This document shows, one piece after another, positions 9,086-17,270 of a stretch of DNA of 64,000 nt. How positions within the stretch are numbered: the first letter of the stretch is position 1; the number at the start of each line of letters is the position of its first letter. The stretch is from Ramlibacter tataouinensis TTB310 (GTDB lineage Bacteria > Pseudomonadota > Gammaproteobacteria > Burkholderiales > Burkholderiaceae_C). The notes under the pieces are model-generated. The model was not told the DNA's origin. It saw only the letters and a program-made list of their open reading frames with translations, and ran no database searches. Made by a program: the position numbers and the translations under genes. The stretch spans positions 942,001 through 1,006,000 of the forward strand of contig NC_015677.1 in the NCBI RefSeq assembly GCF_000215705.1, read 5' to 3'.

Positions 9086-10290
9086 TGAAACAGATCCAAG
9101 ACGCCTACATCGTCGCCGCCACCCGCACGCCCATCGGGCGGTCGCATCGCGGCTTTTTCAGGAACACGCGGCCGGACGACCTGCTGGCCACGGCGCTGCG
9201 CTCGGCGCTGGCCCAGGTGCCGGGCCTGGACCCGCAGGCCATCGAGGACGTGGTCTGCGGCTGCGCCATCCCGGAGGCGCAGCAGGGGCTGAACGTGGCG
9301 CGCATCGGCGCGGTGCTGGCCGGGCTGCCCAAGAGCGTGGGCGGCATCACCGTCAATCGCTTCTGCGCCTCCGGCCTGTCCGCCGTGCAGATGGCGGCCG
9401 ACCGCATCCGCGTGGGCGAGGCCGACGTGATGATCGCCGCCGGCACCGAGAGCATGAGCATGGTGCCCATGATGGGCAATTCGCCCTCGCTGTCGCCCAC
9501 CATCTTCTCCAATCCGGAAGACCTCGACAGCTACGGCATCGCCTACGGCATGGGCCTGACGGCCGAGAAGGTGGCGCAGCAGTGGAAGGTCGGCCGGGAC
9601 GCGCAGGACGAGTTCGCCTGGCGCTCGCACATGAAGGCCATCGCCGCAATGCAGGCCGGCGAGTTCAGCGACGAGATCACGCCGGTGGAGGTCGCCGACC
9701 GGTCGGTGGACCTCGAATCGGCCGAGGTCAGCGTCAAGACCCGCACCGTCAACCTCGACGAGGGCGCACGGCCCGACACCACCGTCGAAGGCCTGGCCAA
9801 GCTCAAGACGGTGTTCGCCGCGCGCGGCAGCGTCACCGCCGGCAACAGCTCGCAGACCTCCGACGGCGCCGGCGCGCTGATCCTGGTGAGCGAGGCCGCG
9901 CTCAAGCGCTACAACCTCACGCCGCTGGCGCGCTTCGTCAGCTACGCCAGCCGCGGCGTGCCGCCGCACATCATGGGCATCGGCCCGGTCGAAGCCATCC
10001 CGGCCGCGCTCAAGTCGGCCGGGCTCAAGCACCAGGACATTGACTGGATCGAGCTCAACGAGGCGTTCGCCGCGCAGTCGCTGGCCGTGATCAACACACT
10101 GGGCCTGGACGCCGGCAAGGTCAACCCCATGGGCGGCGCCATCGCCCTGGGCCATCCGCTGGGCGCCACCGGCGCCATCCGCTCGGCGACAGTGGTGCAC
10201 GCCCTGCGGCGCAAGAACCTGAAGTACGGCATGGTGACCATGTGCGTGGGCATGGGGCAGGGCGCCGCCGGCATCTTCGAGCGCGTATGA
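9085..10290 (+). CDS. fadA: Acetyl-CoA C-acyltransferase (thiolase)
   Basis: A 401-residue degradative thiolase that should cleave 3-ketoacyl-CoA with CoA to give acetyl-CoA and a shortened acyl-CoA. The nucleophile is Cys94 in NRFCASGLSAVQ. The other active-site residues are His357 in ALGHPLGATG and Cys387 in CVGMGQGAAG. The ATG at 9085 has AGGAG about 8 nt upstream; a GTG immediately before it is the alternative. The gene follows the FadN-like enzyme functionally, but the DUF559 insertion now separates them. The alpha/beta hydrolase gene begins 4 bp after its stop, so the remaining genes of the cluster are probably cotranscribed. Confidence 0.93.
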   Translation: MKQIQDAYIVAATRTPIGRSHRGFFRNTRPDDLLATALRSALAQVPGLDPQAIEDVVCGCAIPEAQQGLNVARIGAVLAGLPKSVGGITVNRFCASGLSAVQMAADRIRVGEADVMIAAGTESMSMVPMMGNSPSLSPTIFSNPEDLDSYGIAYGMGLTAEKVAQQWKVGRDAQDEFAWRSHMKAIAAMQAGEFSDEITPVEVADRSVDLESAEVSVKTRTVNLDEGARPDTTVEGLAKLKTVFAARGSVTAGNSSQTSDGAGALILVSEAALKRYNLTPLARFVSYASRGVPPHIMGIGPVEAIPAALKSAGLKHQDIDWIELNEAFAAQSLAVINTLGLDAGKVNPMGGAIALGHPLGATGAIRSATVVHALRRKNLKYGMVTMCVGMGQGAAGIFERV

Positions 10291-10294
10291 ACGC

Positions 10295-12025
10295 ATGGCT
10301 TACCAGCCCTCCCAGCTGACCACCGCCGACGGCACGCGCCTGGCGGTGCGCACCTACGAGCCGACCGGCGCGCCGCGCGCCAGCATCGTCATCGGCGGCG
10401 CCATGGGCGTGCGCCAGGCGTTCTATGAACCCTTCGCTGTCTGGCTGGCCGGCCAGGGCTTCCGGGTCACCAGCTTCGACTACCGCGGCAGCGGCGATTC
10501 GCTGCCGCCAGGCCGCAGCCTGCGCGGCTTTTGCGCCGACCTGAGCGACTGGACGCGCGACTACGAGGCGGTGATCGCCAGCGCCAAGGCCGCACTGCCC
10601 CAGGCGCCGCTGTACTTGCTGGGCCACAGCCTGGGCGCGCAGCTGCCGGGCCTGTTCGAGCATCCGCACCAGGTGGACGGGCTGCTGAGCGTGGCCGCCG
10701 GCAGCGGCTACTGGCGCGACAACGCTCCGCGGCTGCGGCGCATGGTGCCGTACTTCTGGTGGGTGCTGGTGCCGCTGGCCACGCGCCTGTGCGGCTACTT
10801 TCCCGGTCGCAGGCTGCGCAAGGTGGGCGACCTGCCGGCCGGCGTGGTGATGCAGTGGCGCCGGTGGTGCCTGAACCCGCTGTACAGCCTGGGCGCCGAG
10901 GGAGAACCCGCCCGCCGGCGCTACCACCAGGTGCGCTTCCCGGTGCTGGCGCTGTCCATCAGCGACGACGAGCTGATGACCTGGCGCGGCACGCAGACCC
11001 TGGTGAGCCTGTACGCCAACGCGCCCCGGCAGGTGGAGCGCATCGAGCCGGCCCAGGTGCGGGCCCTGCGCATCGGCCACTTCGGCCTGTTCCGCGAGCA
11101 GTTCGCCGGCAGCCTCTGGCCCAAGATCGTGGAAGACCTGCAGCGCCTGCCGGGCCAAGATCGTGGAAGACCTGCAGCGCCTGCCGGGGCTGGGCGCCTG
11201 CGCCGCGTGATGGCCGAGCTCCACCCCTTCGACGCGGCCGTCGCGCTGCAGCCCCAGCCGGACGGCAGCTTTGCCGGCGCCACCCACCCGGCCTGGGCCA
11301 ACATGGTGGGACCGTTCGGCGGCATCACCGCCGCGCAGGCGCTGTCGGCGGTGCTCCGGCACCCGCAGCGGCTGGGCGAGCCGGTGGCGATGACCGTGAA
11401 CTTCGCGGCCGCGGTGGCCGACGGCCCGTTCACCGTGCTGGCGCGGCCGGCGCGCACCAACCGCTCCACCCAGCACTGGACGGTGGAGATCCAGCAGCAG
11501 GGCCAGGCGGTGCTGACCGGCACGGTGTTCACCGCGCTGCGCCGCGAGACCTGGGGCGATGCCAGGGAGACGCCCATGCCCGAGGTGCCGGCGCCCGAGG
11601 CGCTGCAGCCGCCGCCGGGCCGCGGCCGGGTCGAATGGATCCACCGCTACGAGCTGCGCTTCGCCGAGGGCGGCTACCCCACGGCCTGGGACGGCCGCGA
11701 CAGCGGCGCCAGCCGCACCCGGCTGTGGATGCGCGACGCGCCGCCGCGGCCGCTGGACTTCGCCTCGCTGGCGGCGCTGTGCGACGTGTTCTTCCCGCGC
11801 ATCTGGCTGCGCCGCGCCAGCTTCGTGCCGCTGGGCACGGTGACCCTGACCATCTACTTCCATGCCGACGCGGCGCTGCTGGCGGCCACCGGCACCGGCT
11901 GGCTGCTGGGCCAGGCGCGGGCCCAGGCGTTCCACAATGGCTACTTCGACCACAGCGCCCAGCTGTGGAACCAGGCCGGCCAGCTGCTGGCCACCACGCA
12001 GCAGGTCGTCTACTACAAGGAGTGA
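10295..12025 (+). CDS. Alpha/beta hydrolase fused by duplication to an acyl-CoA thioesterase-like protein
   Basis: As read, this is one 576-residue frame. Residues 1-285 are an alpha/beta hydrolase with FDYRGSGDS, the nucleophile elbow GHSLG (Ser112), SISDDE and IGHFG. Residues 306-576 are a double-hotdog thioesterase. The junction is a 34-bp tandem duplication (11121-11188). Removing one copy makes the hydrolase end LQRLPGLGACAA at the TGA 11208-11210, giving 293 residues. That stop overlaps the thioesterase ATG (TGATG). The natural arrangement is therefore two coupled genes, and the fusion is either a recent mutation or an assembly fault. Both activities fit acyl-CoA or ester turnover in this cluster, with unknown substrates. 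Confidence 0.75.
   Translation: MAYQPSQLTTADGTRLAVRTYEPTGAPRASIVIGGAMGVRQAFYEPFAVWLAGQGFRVTSFDYRGSGDSLPPGRSLRGFCADLSDWTRDYEAVIASAKAALPQAPLYLLGHSLGAQLPGLFEHPHQVDGLLSVAAGSGYWRDNAPRLRRMVPYFWWVLVPLATRLCGYFPGRRLRKVGDLPAGVVMQWRRWCLNPLYSLGAEGEPARRRYHQVRFPVLALSISDDELMTWRGTQTLVSLYANAPRQVERIEPAQVRALRIGHFGLFREQFAGSLWPKIVEDLQRLPGQDRGRPAAPAGAGRLRRVMAELHPFDAAVALQPQPDGSFAGATHPAWANMVGPFGGITAAQALSAVLRHPQRLGEPVAMTVNFAAAVADGPFTVLARPARTNRSTQHWTVEIQQQGQAVLTGTVFTALRRETWGDARETPMPEVPAPEALQPPPGRGRVEWIHRYELRFAEGGYPTAWDGRDSGASRTRLWMRDAPPRPLDFASLAALCDVFFPRIWLRRASFVPLGTVTLTIYFHADAALLAATGTGWLLGQARAQAFHNGYFDHSAQLWNQAGQLLATTQQVVYYKE
11121..11188. repeat. Exact 34-bp tandem duplication joining two genes
   Basis: Positions 11121-11154 and 11155-11188 are identical (CCAAGATCGTGGAAGACC… to …CTGCCGGG). 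Because 34 is not a multiple of three, the second copy shifts the frame. It bypasses the hydrolase stop codon and leads in frame into the thioesterase start. Confidence 0.95.
11210..12025 (+). CDS. Thioesterase-family protein (double hotdog), stand-alone reading
   Basis: From the ATG at 11210 the frame encodes 271 residues in two hotdog halves. The first has THPAWANMVGPFGGITAAQALSAVL, a typical acyl-CoA thioesterase II-like entry. The second begins near WIHRYELRF and contains FPRIWLRRASFVPLGTVTLTIYFH. Such proteins hydrolyse acyl-CoAs. In the un-duplicated arrangement this start overlaps the hydrolase TGA, the usual coupling in this region. In the sequence as given it is an in-frame internal start inside the fused frame. 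It is followed by the SDR gene after 2 bp, with AAGGAG near its own 3' end serving that gene. Confidence 0.6.
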   Translation: MAELHPFDAAVALQPQPDGSFAGATHPAWANMVGPFGGITAAQALSAVLRHPQRLGEPVAMTVNFAAAVADGPFTVLARPARTNRSTQHWTVEIQQQGQAVLTGTVFTALRRETWGDARETPMPEVPAPEALQPPPGRGRVEWIHRYELRFAEGGYPTAWDGRDSGASRTRLWMRDAPPRPLDFASLAALCDVFFPRIWLRRASFVPLGTVTLTIYFHADAALLAATGTGWLLGQARAQAFHNGYFDHSAQLWNQAGQLLATTQQVVYYKE

Positions 12026-12027
12026 CC

Positions 12028-12750
12028 ATGCAGAAAGTTGCCCTGGTCGTGGGTGCCGGCGACGCCACCGGCGGCGCCATCGCCCGGCGCTTCGCGCGCG
12101 AGGGCTACACCGCCTGCGTCACCCGGCGCAGCGCCGACAAGCTGCAGCCGCTGGTCGAGCAGATCCGCGCGGCGGGCGGCCAGGCCCATGGCTTCGCCAG
12201 CGACGCCCGCCAGGAGGAAGAGGTGGTTCGGCTGGTCGAACGGATCGAGTCCACCCTCGGGCCCATCGAGGTGCTGGTGTTCAACATCGGCGCCAACGTG
12301 CCCTGCAGCATCCTGGACGAGACCGCGCGCAAGTACTTCAAGGTCTGGGAGATGGCCTGCCTGGGCGGTTTCCTGGCCGGGCGCGAGGCGGCGCGCCGCA
12401 TGGTGCCGCGCGGCCGCGGCACCATCCTGTTCACCGGCGCCACGGCGTCGCTGCGCGGCGGCGCCAACTTCGCCGCCTTCGCCGGCGCCAAGCACGCGCT
12501 GCGCGCCCTGGCGCAGAGCATGGCGCGCGAGCTGGGCCCGCGCGGCATCCACGTGGCGCACGTGGTGGTGGACGGCGCCATCGACACCGCCTTCATCCGC
12601 GACAATTTCCCCGAGCGCTACGCCCTGAAGGACCAGGACGGCATCGTCAACCCCGAGCACATCGCCGACAGCTACTGGATGCTGCATTGCCAGCCGCGCG
12701 ACGCCTGGACGCACGAGCTGGACCTGCGGCCCTGGATGGAGAAATTCTGA
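12028..12750 (+). CDS. SDR-family protein with Phe in place of the catalytic Tyr
   Basis: A 240-residue Rossmann protein of the short-chain dehydrogenase family. Its cofactor loop is GAGDATGGAIA (9-19), a variant of T-G-x-x-x-G-x-G. NIGAN (86-90) replaces the usual NNAG, and a Ser lies at 141 in FTGATAS. The Y-x-x-x-K pair is F151-A-G-A-K155, so the tyrosine that normally donates the proton is missing. It may be a non-oxidoreductase SDR or use another residue. AAGGAG lies 6 nt before the ATG. Its stop overlaps the start of the next gene, placing it in the acyl-CoA cluster. Confidence 0.85.
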   Translation: MQKVALVVGAGDATGGAIARRFAREGYTACVTRRSADKLQPLVEQIRAAGGQAHGFASDARQEEEVVRLVERIESTLGPIEVLVFNIGANVPCSILDETARKYFKVWEMACLGGFLAGREAARRMVPRGRGTILFTGATASLRGGANFAAFAGAKHALRALAQSMARELGPRGIHVAHVVVDGAIDTAFIRDNFPERYALKDQDGIVNPEHIADSYWMLHCQPRDAWTHELDLRPWMEKF

Positions 12751-13337
12751 TGAAGCAGGTCGATTTCTACTTCGACGTCGGCAGCCCGGCCGCCTACCTG
12801 GCGTGGACGCAGCTGCCTCGGCTGGCGGCCGAGACCGGCGCGGCGGTGCGCCACCAGCCCATGCTGCTGGGCGGCGTGTTCCAGGCCACCGGCAACCAGT
12901 CGCCCATGAACGTGCCGGCCAAGGGCCACTACATGCAGGCGGACCTGGAGCGCTTCGCGCGGCGCTACGGCGTGCCGTTCCGCCACAATCCGTTCTTTCC
13001 CATCAACACGCTGACGCTGATGCGCGGCGCCACCGGCGTGCAGCTGCGCGAGCCGGCGCGCCTGGCCGCCTACGTGGACGCGGTGTTCCGCGCCATCTGG
13101 GTCGAGGGACGCGACATGAACGATCCCGCCGTGGTCGGCCAGGCGCTGGCCGCCGCCGGCTTCCAGCCCGAGGTGCTGCTGGCCCTGACCCAGCAGCCCG
13201 AGGTCAAGGAGCGGCTCAAGACGGCCACCCAGGAGGCCGTGGCGCGCGGCGTCTTCGGCGCGCCCACCTTCTTCGTGGACGGCCAGATGTTCTGGGGCCA
13301 GGACCGCATCGATTTCGTCAAGGAGGCTTTGCTATGA
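12750..13337 (+). CDS. 2-hydroxychromene-2-carboxylate isomerase family protein (DsbA/GST-kappa fold)
   Basis: A 195-residue protein of the DsbA-like family that includes the naphthalene-pathway isomerase NahD and kappa-class glutathione transferases. The N-terminus reads QVDFYFDVGSPAAYLAW, with a Ser (Ser12) where thioredoxins carry Cys. Later elements are HNPFFPINTL and the family-typical GVFGAPTFFVDGQMFWGQDR. In NahD the enzyme uses glutathione to isomerise an aromatic intermediate. Here the neighbours (SDR, hydratase, thiolase) suggest a glutathione-dependent isomerisation in an acid or ring-derived pathway, but no substrate can be named. Start and stop overlap both neighbours. Confidence 0.85.
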   Translation: MKQVDFYFDVGSPAAYLAWTQLPRLAAETGAAVRHQPMLLGGVFQATGNQSPMNVPAKGHYMQADLERFARRYGVPFRHNPFFPINTLTLMRGATGVQLREPARLAAYVDAVFRAIWVEGRDMNDPAVVGQALAAAGFQPEVLLALTQQPEVKERLKTATQEAVARGVFGAPTFFVDGQMFWGQDRIDFVKEALL

Positions 13338-14098
13338 CCGACATCCTGGTGCACGCCGAAGCCGGCGTGATGACCCTTACCCTCAACCGCCTGGAACGCA
13401 AGAACTCCCTGACCGCCGCCATGTACGAGGCGCTGGCCGGCGCGGTGGCCTCGGCCGAGGCCGACCCCGCAGTGCGGGTGGTGGTCCTGCAAGGCCACGA
13501 GACCATCTTCTCCGCCGGCAACGACATCGGCGACTTCCTGCACAAGCCGCCGGCGGGGCTCGATTCGCCGGTGTTCCGCTTCCTGCGCGGCATCGCCACC
13601 TTCCCCAAACCGCTGCTGGCCGCCGTGTGCGGCCCGGCCGTGGGGGTGGGCACCACGATGCTGTTCCACTGCGACCTGGTCTATGCCGGCGACAACGCCG
13701 CCTTCTCCATGCCCTTCGTCAACCTGGGCCTGTGCCCGGAAGCGGCTTCCAGCCTGCTGGTGCCGCAGATGATGGGCTACCACCGCGCGGCCGAGGCGTT
13801 GCTGCTGGGCGAGCCCTTCATGGCCGAGGCGGCACTGGAGGTCGGCCTGGTCAACCGCGTGCTGCCGCCCACCGAGGCCAATGCCTATGCGCAGGCGCAG
13901 GCGCGCAAGCTGGCAGCCAAGCCGCTGTCCTCGCTGGTGGAAACCAAGCGGCTGATGAAGAAGGGCCAGCAGCCCCAGGTGCTGGCGCAGATGCAGGAGG
14001 AGGGCGCCAGCTTCGGCCGCATGCTCACCGAGCCGGCGGCCAAGGAGGCCTTCGGCGCCTTCCTGGACAAGCGCAAGCCGGACTTCTCCAGGCTCTGA
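13334..14098 (+). CDS. Enoyl-CoA hydratase/isomerase family protein
   Basis: A 254-residue single-domain crotonase. It has the oxyanion-hole segments IFSAGNDIGDF and CGPAVGVGTTMLFHCD, then PFVNLGLCPEAASSLL and a C-terminal helix pair ending EAFGAFLDKRKPDF. Members hydrate or isomerise 2-enoyl-CoAs. The acidic residue at the hydratase position (PEAASS) is present, but the exact reaction cannot be fixed. It overlaps the isomerase gene by ATGA. It is the last gene of the cluster, ending 45 bp before the YCII gene. Confidence 0.88.
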   Translation: MTDILVHAEAGVMTLTLNRLERKNSLTAAMYEALAGAVASAEADPAVRVVVLQGHETIFSAGNDIGDFLHKPPAGLDSPVFRFLRGIATFPKPLLAAVCGPAVGVGTTMLFHCDLVYAGDNAAFSMPFVNLGLCPEAASSLLVPQMMGYHRAAEALLLGEPFMAEAALEVGLVNRVLPPTEANAYAQAQARKLAAKPLSSLVETKRLMKKGQQPQVLAQMQEEGASFGRMLTEPAAKEAFGAFLDKRKPDFSRL

Positions 14099-14143
14099 GG
14101 TCTGTCTATCATTGCCGCTCCTGCTGCCTGAACGGTTCTGCCC

Positions 14144-14500
14144 ATGGCCTACATGCTCCTGATCCACGAACCCGTCGGCCAGCGCGCCCTGCGCAGCGAA
14201 GCCGAGGGGCACGCGCTGTACGAGCGCATGCTGCGCTTTCGCGACGGCCTGCGCCAGCGCGGCCTGCTGGTGGTGGGCGAGTCGCTGGCTTCGCAGGACG
14301 CCCAGGCGGCGCAGGTGCGGGTGCAGGACGGCAAGGCGCGGGTGCTGGACGGCCCCTTCGCCGAGGCCAAGGAGATGGTGGGCGGCTTCTTCCTGCTGAA
14401 CTGCGAAAGCCGCGAGCAGGCGCTGGCGGTGGCGGCCGAATGCCCGGCCGCCGCCTGGGCCACCGTCGAGGTGCGGGCGGTCGCACCCTGCTACCGCTAG
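14144..14500 (+). CDS. YCII-related (DGPF) domain protein
   Basis: A 118-residue ferredoxin-like alpha/beta protein of the YCII family. It carries the hallmark LDGPFAEAKEMVGGFFLLN, then a helix (SREQALAVAAECP) and a terminal strand. These proteins lack an established reaction. They are repeatedly found beside ECF42-type sigma factor genes, as here (sigma gene at 15987). It is the first of two YCII paralogues in this group. Confidence 0.85.
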   Translation: MAYMLLIHEPVGQRALRSEAEGHALYERMLRFRDGLRQRGLLVVGESLASQDAQAAQVRVQDGKARVLDGPFAEAKEMVGGFFLLNCESREQALAVAAECPAAAWATVEVRAVAPCYR

Positions 14501-14615
14501 CGCTTTCCGGGGCGCAGACCTAGGGTTTGTCCCAGGAGGCGGTTGTCGATCCGGGCCGGCCTGCCACGTCGTGCATCCAGACGGGCCTTCCGGCCCGCCA
14601 GCCCAGGAGCCGCGA

Positions 14616-15089
14616 ATGCCCATGACCAGTCCCTGCCTGTGGTTCGACCGCCAGGCCCAGCAAGCCGCCGAGTTCTATGTCTCGGTCTTCCCCCGCTCAC
14701 GCATCAAGACCGTCACGCACTACGGACCGGGCGGCCACATGCCCGAGGGCACGGTGCTCACCGTCGACTTCGAGCTGGACGGCCGCTCCTACACCGCGCT
14801 CAACGGCGGGACGCACTTCCGCTTTTCGCCGGCCGTCTCGCTGGTGATCCACTGCGCCAGCCAGGACGAGGTGGACCATTACTGGCAGCGCCTGTCGGCC
14901 GATACCGAGTGCGAGCAGTGCGGCTGGCTGGTGGACCGCTATGGCCTGTCCTGGCAGGTCGTGCCCACGGTGCTGATGGAGATGCTGCAGCACCCGGACG
15001 GCGCGCGGCGCCGGCGCGTGACCGCCGCGCTGCTGGCGATGAAGAAGCTCGACGTCGCCGGCCTGCAGCGGGCGTTCGACGCGTCCTGA
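14616..15089 (+). CDS. VOC-superfamily protein (PhnB / 3-demethylubiquinone methyltransferase-like)
   Basis: A 157-residue protein with the PhnB-like VOC pattern: CLWFDRQAQQAAEFYVSVFPRSRI, then EGTVLTVDFELDGRSYTALNGG, FSPAVSLVIHC and a C-terminal LVDRYGLSWQVVPTVL. VOC proteins form a paired beta-alpha-beta-beta-beta metal site, and this branch has no settled reaction. The ATG at 14616 is preceded by AGGAG (14604-14608), so I prefer it to the in-frame ATG at 14571. It lies 115 bp after the first YCII gene; that gap holds a TAGGGTTTGTCCCA sequence and a GGGCC-TTCC-GGCCC hairpin. Confidence 0.82.
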   Translation: MPMTSPCLWFDRQAQQAAEFYVSVFPRSRIKTVTHYGPGGHMPEGTVLTVDFELDGRSYTALNGGTHFRFSPAVSLVIHCASQDEVDHYWQRLSADTECEQCGWLVDRYGLSWQVVPTVLMEMLQHPDGARRRRVTAALLAMKKLDVAGLQRAFDAS

Positions 15090-15110
15090 CCTCTCGAAAA
15101 AGGGAACACC

Positions 15111-15536
15111 ATGCGATTCATGATCATCGTCAAGTCCACGCCCGAGTTCGAGGCCGAGACCACGCCGCAGGCACCGGACGAGAAACTGATGGCCGCGATG
15201 GCCGACTACCACGAGCAACTGGGCCGGGCCGGCGTGCTGCTGGACGCCAGCGGGCTGCAGCCCAGCCGCACGGGCTGGCGCATCGAGTACGACGGCCAGA
15301 GGCGCACCGTCATCGACGGCCCGTTCGCCGAGGCCAAGGAGCTGATCGCCGGCTTCACCATCATCCAGGTGCGCTCGCGCGAGGAGGCCCTGGAATGGTC
15401 GCGCCGCTTTCCCAACCCGGTGGGGGAGGACGCGCGCGCGGTGATCGAGGTGCGCCAGCTGTACGAGCTGGACGACTTCGCGCCCAGCGAACAGCTGGAC
15501 CGCTTCCGCGAGATGAACACGCCCAGCCAGAAGTAG
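15111..15536 (+). CDS. YCII-related (DGPF) domain protein, second paralogue
   Basis: A 141-residue YCII protein: MRFMIIVKSTPEFEAET, then IDGPFAEAKELIAGFTIIQ, SREEALEWSRRFP, and an extended acidic tail ending near EMNTPSQK. The arrangement matches the DGPF proteins associated with ECF42 sigma factors, which are proposed to be functional partners or targets. AAGGGAA precedes the ATG. It is sandwiched between two VOC genes. Confidence 0.87.
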   Translation: MRFMIIVKSTPEFEAETTPQAPDEKLMAAMADYHEQLGRAGVLLDASGLQPSRTGWRIEYDGQRRTVIDGPFAEAKELIAGFTIIQVRSREEALEWSRRFPNPVGEDARAVIEVRQLYELDDFAPSEQLDRFREMNTPSQK

Positions 15537-15566
15537 TCCTTCAACATCCAGCCAGGAACCCCCGCC

Positions 15567-15980
15567 ATGAGCCGCCAAGTCTTCATCAACCTGCCCATCA
15601 AGAACATGGCCCGCAGCCAGGCTTTCTTCAAAGGCCTGGGCTTCGCCTTCAACCCGCAGTTCACCAACGAGCAGGGCGCCTGCATGGTGATCAGCGAGAA
15701 CCACAGCTACGCCATGCTGCTGGTGGAATCGTTCTTCCAGGGCTTCACCAAGAAGCCGATCGCCGACGCTACCAAGACCACCGAGGTGCTGGTCTGCCTG
15801 TCCTGCGCCAGCCGCGCCGAGGTCGACGAGCTGGTGAAAAAAGCCCTGGCCGCCGGCGGCACCGCGCCCAACCCGCCGCAGGACCACGGCTTCATGTACG
15901 CCCACGGCTTCACCGACCTGGACGGCCACGTCTGGGAGCTGATGTGGATGGATCCGAATGCGGCACCGCCGCAGGCCTGA
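15567..15980 (+). CDS. VOC-superfamily protein (glyoxalase/extradiol-like)
   Basis: A 137-residue VOC protein beginning QVFINLPIKNMARSQAFFKGLGF. It contains a central CMVISENHSYAMLLVESFF and the C-terminal HGFTDLDGHVWELMWMD, where the D-x-x-G-x-x-W/E motif holds the probable metal-ligand Glu. The reaction is unknown; homologues are often annotated as lactoylglutathione lyase-like without proof. It sits 6 bp before the sigma factor gene and 30 bp after the second YCII gene, so the group is very likely cotranscribed. Confidence 0.84.
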   Translation: MSRQVFINLPIKNMARSQAFFKGLGFAFNPQFTNEQGACMVISENHSYAMLLVESFFQGFTKKPIADATKTTEVLVCLSCASRAEVDELVKKALAAGGTAPNPPQDHGFMYAHGFTDLDGHVWELMWMDPNAAPPQA

Positions 15981-15986
15981 GGCCGG

Positions 15987-17270
15987 ATGCATTCCGCCAC
16001 CCACCAGGCGATCTCCGCGGTCTGGCGCATCGAATCGGCCAAGATCGTCGCCGTCGTGGCCCGCATGGTGCGCGACGTCGGCGTGGCCGAGGAGCTGGCG
16101 CAGGACGCGCTGATCGCCGCCTTGGAAAGCTGGCCGGCCAAGGGCGTTCCCGACAAGCCCGGCGCCTGGCTGATGACGGCGGCCAAGCGCAAGGCGCTGG
16201 ACCACCTGCGGCACGCCAAGATGAGCGGCGAGAAGCTGGACGAGATCGGCCATGACCTCGAGGCCCAGGAGGCGCTGATCGTGCCGGACTTCGTCGATGC
16301 GCTGGACGCCGCGCGGCAGGACGAGATCGGCGACGACCTGCTGCGGCTGATCTTCACCGCCTGCCACCCGGTGCTGCCCACCGAGGCGCGCGTCGCGCTC
16401 ACGCTGCGGCTGCTGGGCGGCCTGACCACGCACGAGATCGCGCGCGCCTTCCTGGTGCCCGAGCCGACCATCGCCCAGCGCATCGTGCGCGCCAAGCGCA
16501 GCCTGCGCGAAGCCCGGGTGCCCTACGAGGTGCCGCGCGGCGCGCAGCTGGGCGAACGCCTGGCCTCGGTGCTGGAGGTGGTCTACCTGGTGTTCAACGA
16601 AGGCTACACCGCCACGGCCGGCGAGGACTGGATGCGCCCGGCGCTGGCCGAGGAGGCGATGCGCCTGGGGCGCATGCTGGCCGAGCTGGCGCGCGACGAG
16701 CCCGAGGTGCAGGGCCTGGCCGCGCTGATGGAGCTGCAGGCCTCGCGCATGAAGGCGCGCACCGACGCGGCCGGCCGCCCCATCCTGCTGGCCGAGCAGG
16801 ACCGCGGCCGCTGGGACCGGTTGCTGATCCGCCGTGGCCTGGCCTCCCTGGAACGCGCCGAGGCGCTGGCCCGGCAGCGCGGCCAGGCGCCCGGCCCCTA
16901 TGCCCTGCAGGCGGCCATCGCGGCCTGCCATGCGCGCGCGCCCTCGGCGGCCGAGACCGACTGGCCGCGGATCGCCGACCTGTACGGCGCGCTGGCGCAC
17001 ACCGCGCCGTCCCCCGTGGTGGAGCTCAACCGCGCCGTGGCCGTGGCCATGGCCTTCGGCCCCGAAGCGGGCCTGGCCGTGCTGGAGCCCCTGCGCGGCG
17101 AGAAGGCGCTGCAGAATTACCAGTGGCTGCCCAGCGTGCGCGGCGACCTGCTGGCCCGGCTGGGCCGCCATGAAGAGGCGCGGGCCGAGTTCGAGCGGGC
17201 GGCCGCGCTCGCCTCCAACGCCCGGGAACGCGAATTGCTACTGCAGCGGGCACGAGGAACGAAACCATGA
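15987..17270 (+). CDS. ECF42-type RNA polymerase sigma factor with C-terminal TPR-like domain
   Basis: A 427-residue sigma factor, about twice the size of a normal ECF sigma. Region 2 is near residues 8-80 ([29 protein letters not shown], then [16 protein letters not shown]). Region 4 is near 125-185 ([33 protein letters not shown]). The rest is a helical-repeat extension, including [21 protein letters not shown] and [19 protein letters not shown]. This architecture with DGPF neighbours is the ECF42 group, in which the C-terminal extension rather than an anti-sigma factor is thought to set activity. No anti-sigma gene is present here. It overlaps the GNAT gene by ATGA. Confidence 0.9.
   Translation: MHSATHQAISAVWRIESAKIVAVVARMVRDVGVAEELAQDALIAALESWPAKGVPDKPGAWLMTAAKRKALDHLRHAKMSGEKLDEIGHDLEAQEALIVPDFVDALDAARQDEIGDDLLRLIFTACHPVLPTEARVALTLRLLGGLTTHEIARAFLVPEPTIAQRIVRAKRSLREARVPYEVPRGAQLGERLASVLEVVYLVFNEGYTATAGEDWMRPALAEEAMRLGRMLAELARDEPEVQGLAALMELQASRMKARTDAAGRPILLAEQDRGRWDRLLIRRGLASLERAEALARQRGQAPGPYALQAAIAACHARAPSAAETDWPRIADLYGALAHTAPSPVVELNRAVAVAMAFGPEAGLAVLEPLRGEKALQNYQWLPSVRGDLLARLGRHEEARAEFERAAALASNARERELLLQRARGTKP

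Noticed and set aside
13334-14098. Second enoyl-CoA hydratase as evidence for a wholly new pathway
   Set aside because: Crotonase-family paralogues are common in beta-oxidation clusters, and nothing in this protein alone points to novel chemistry.
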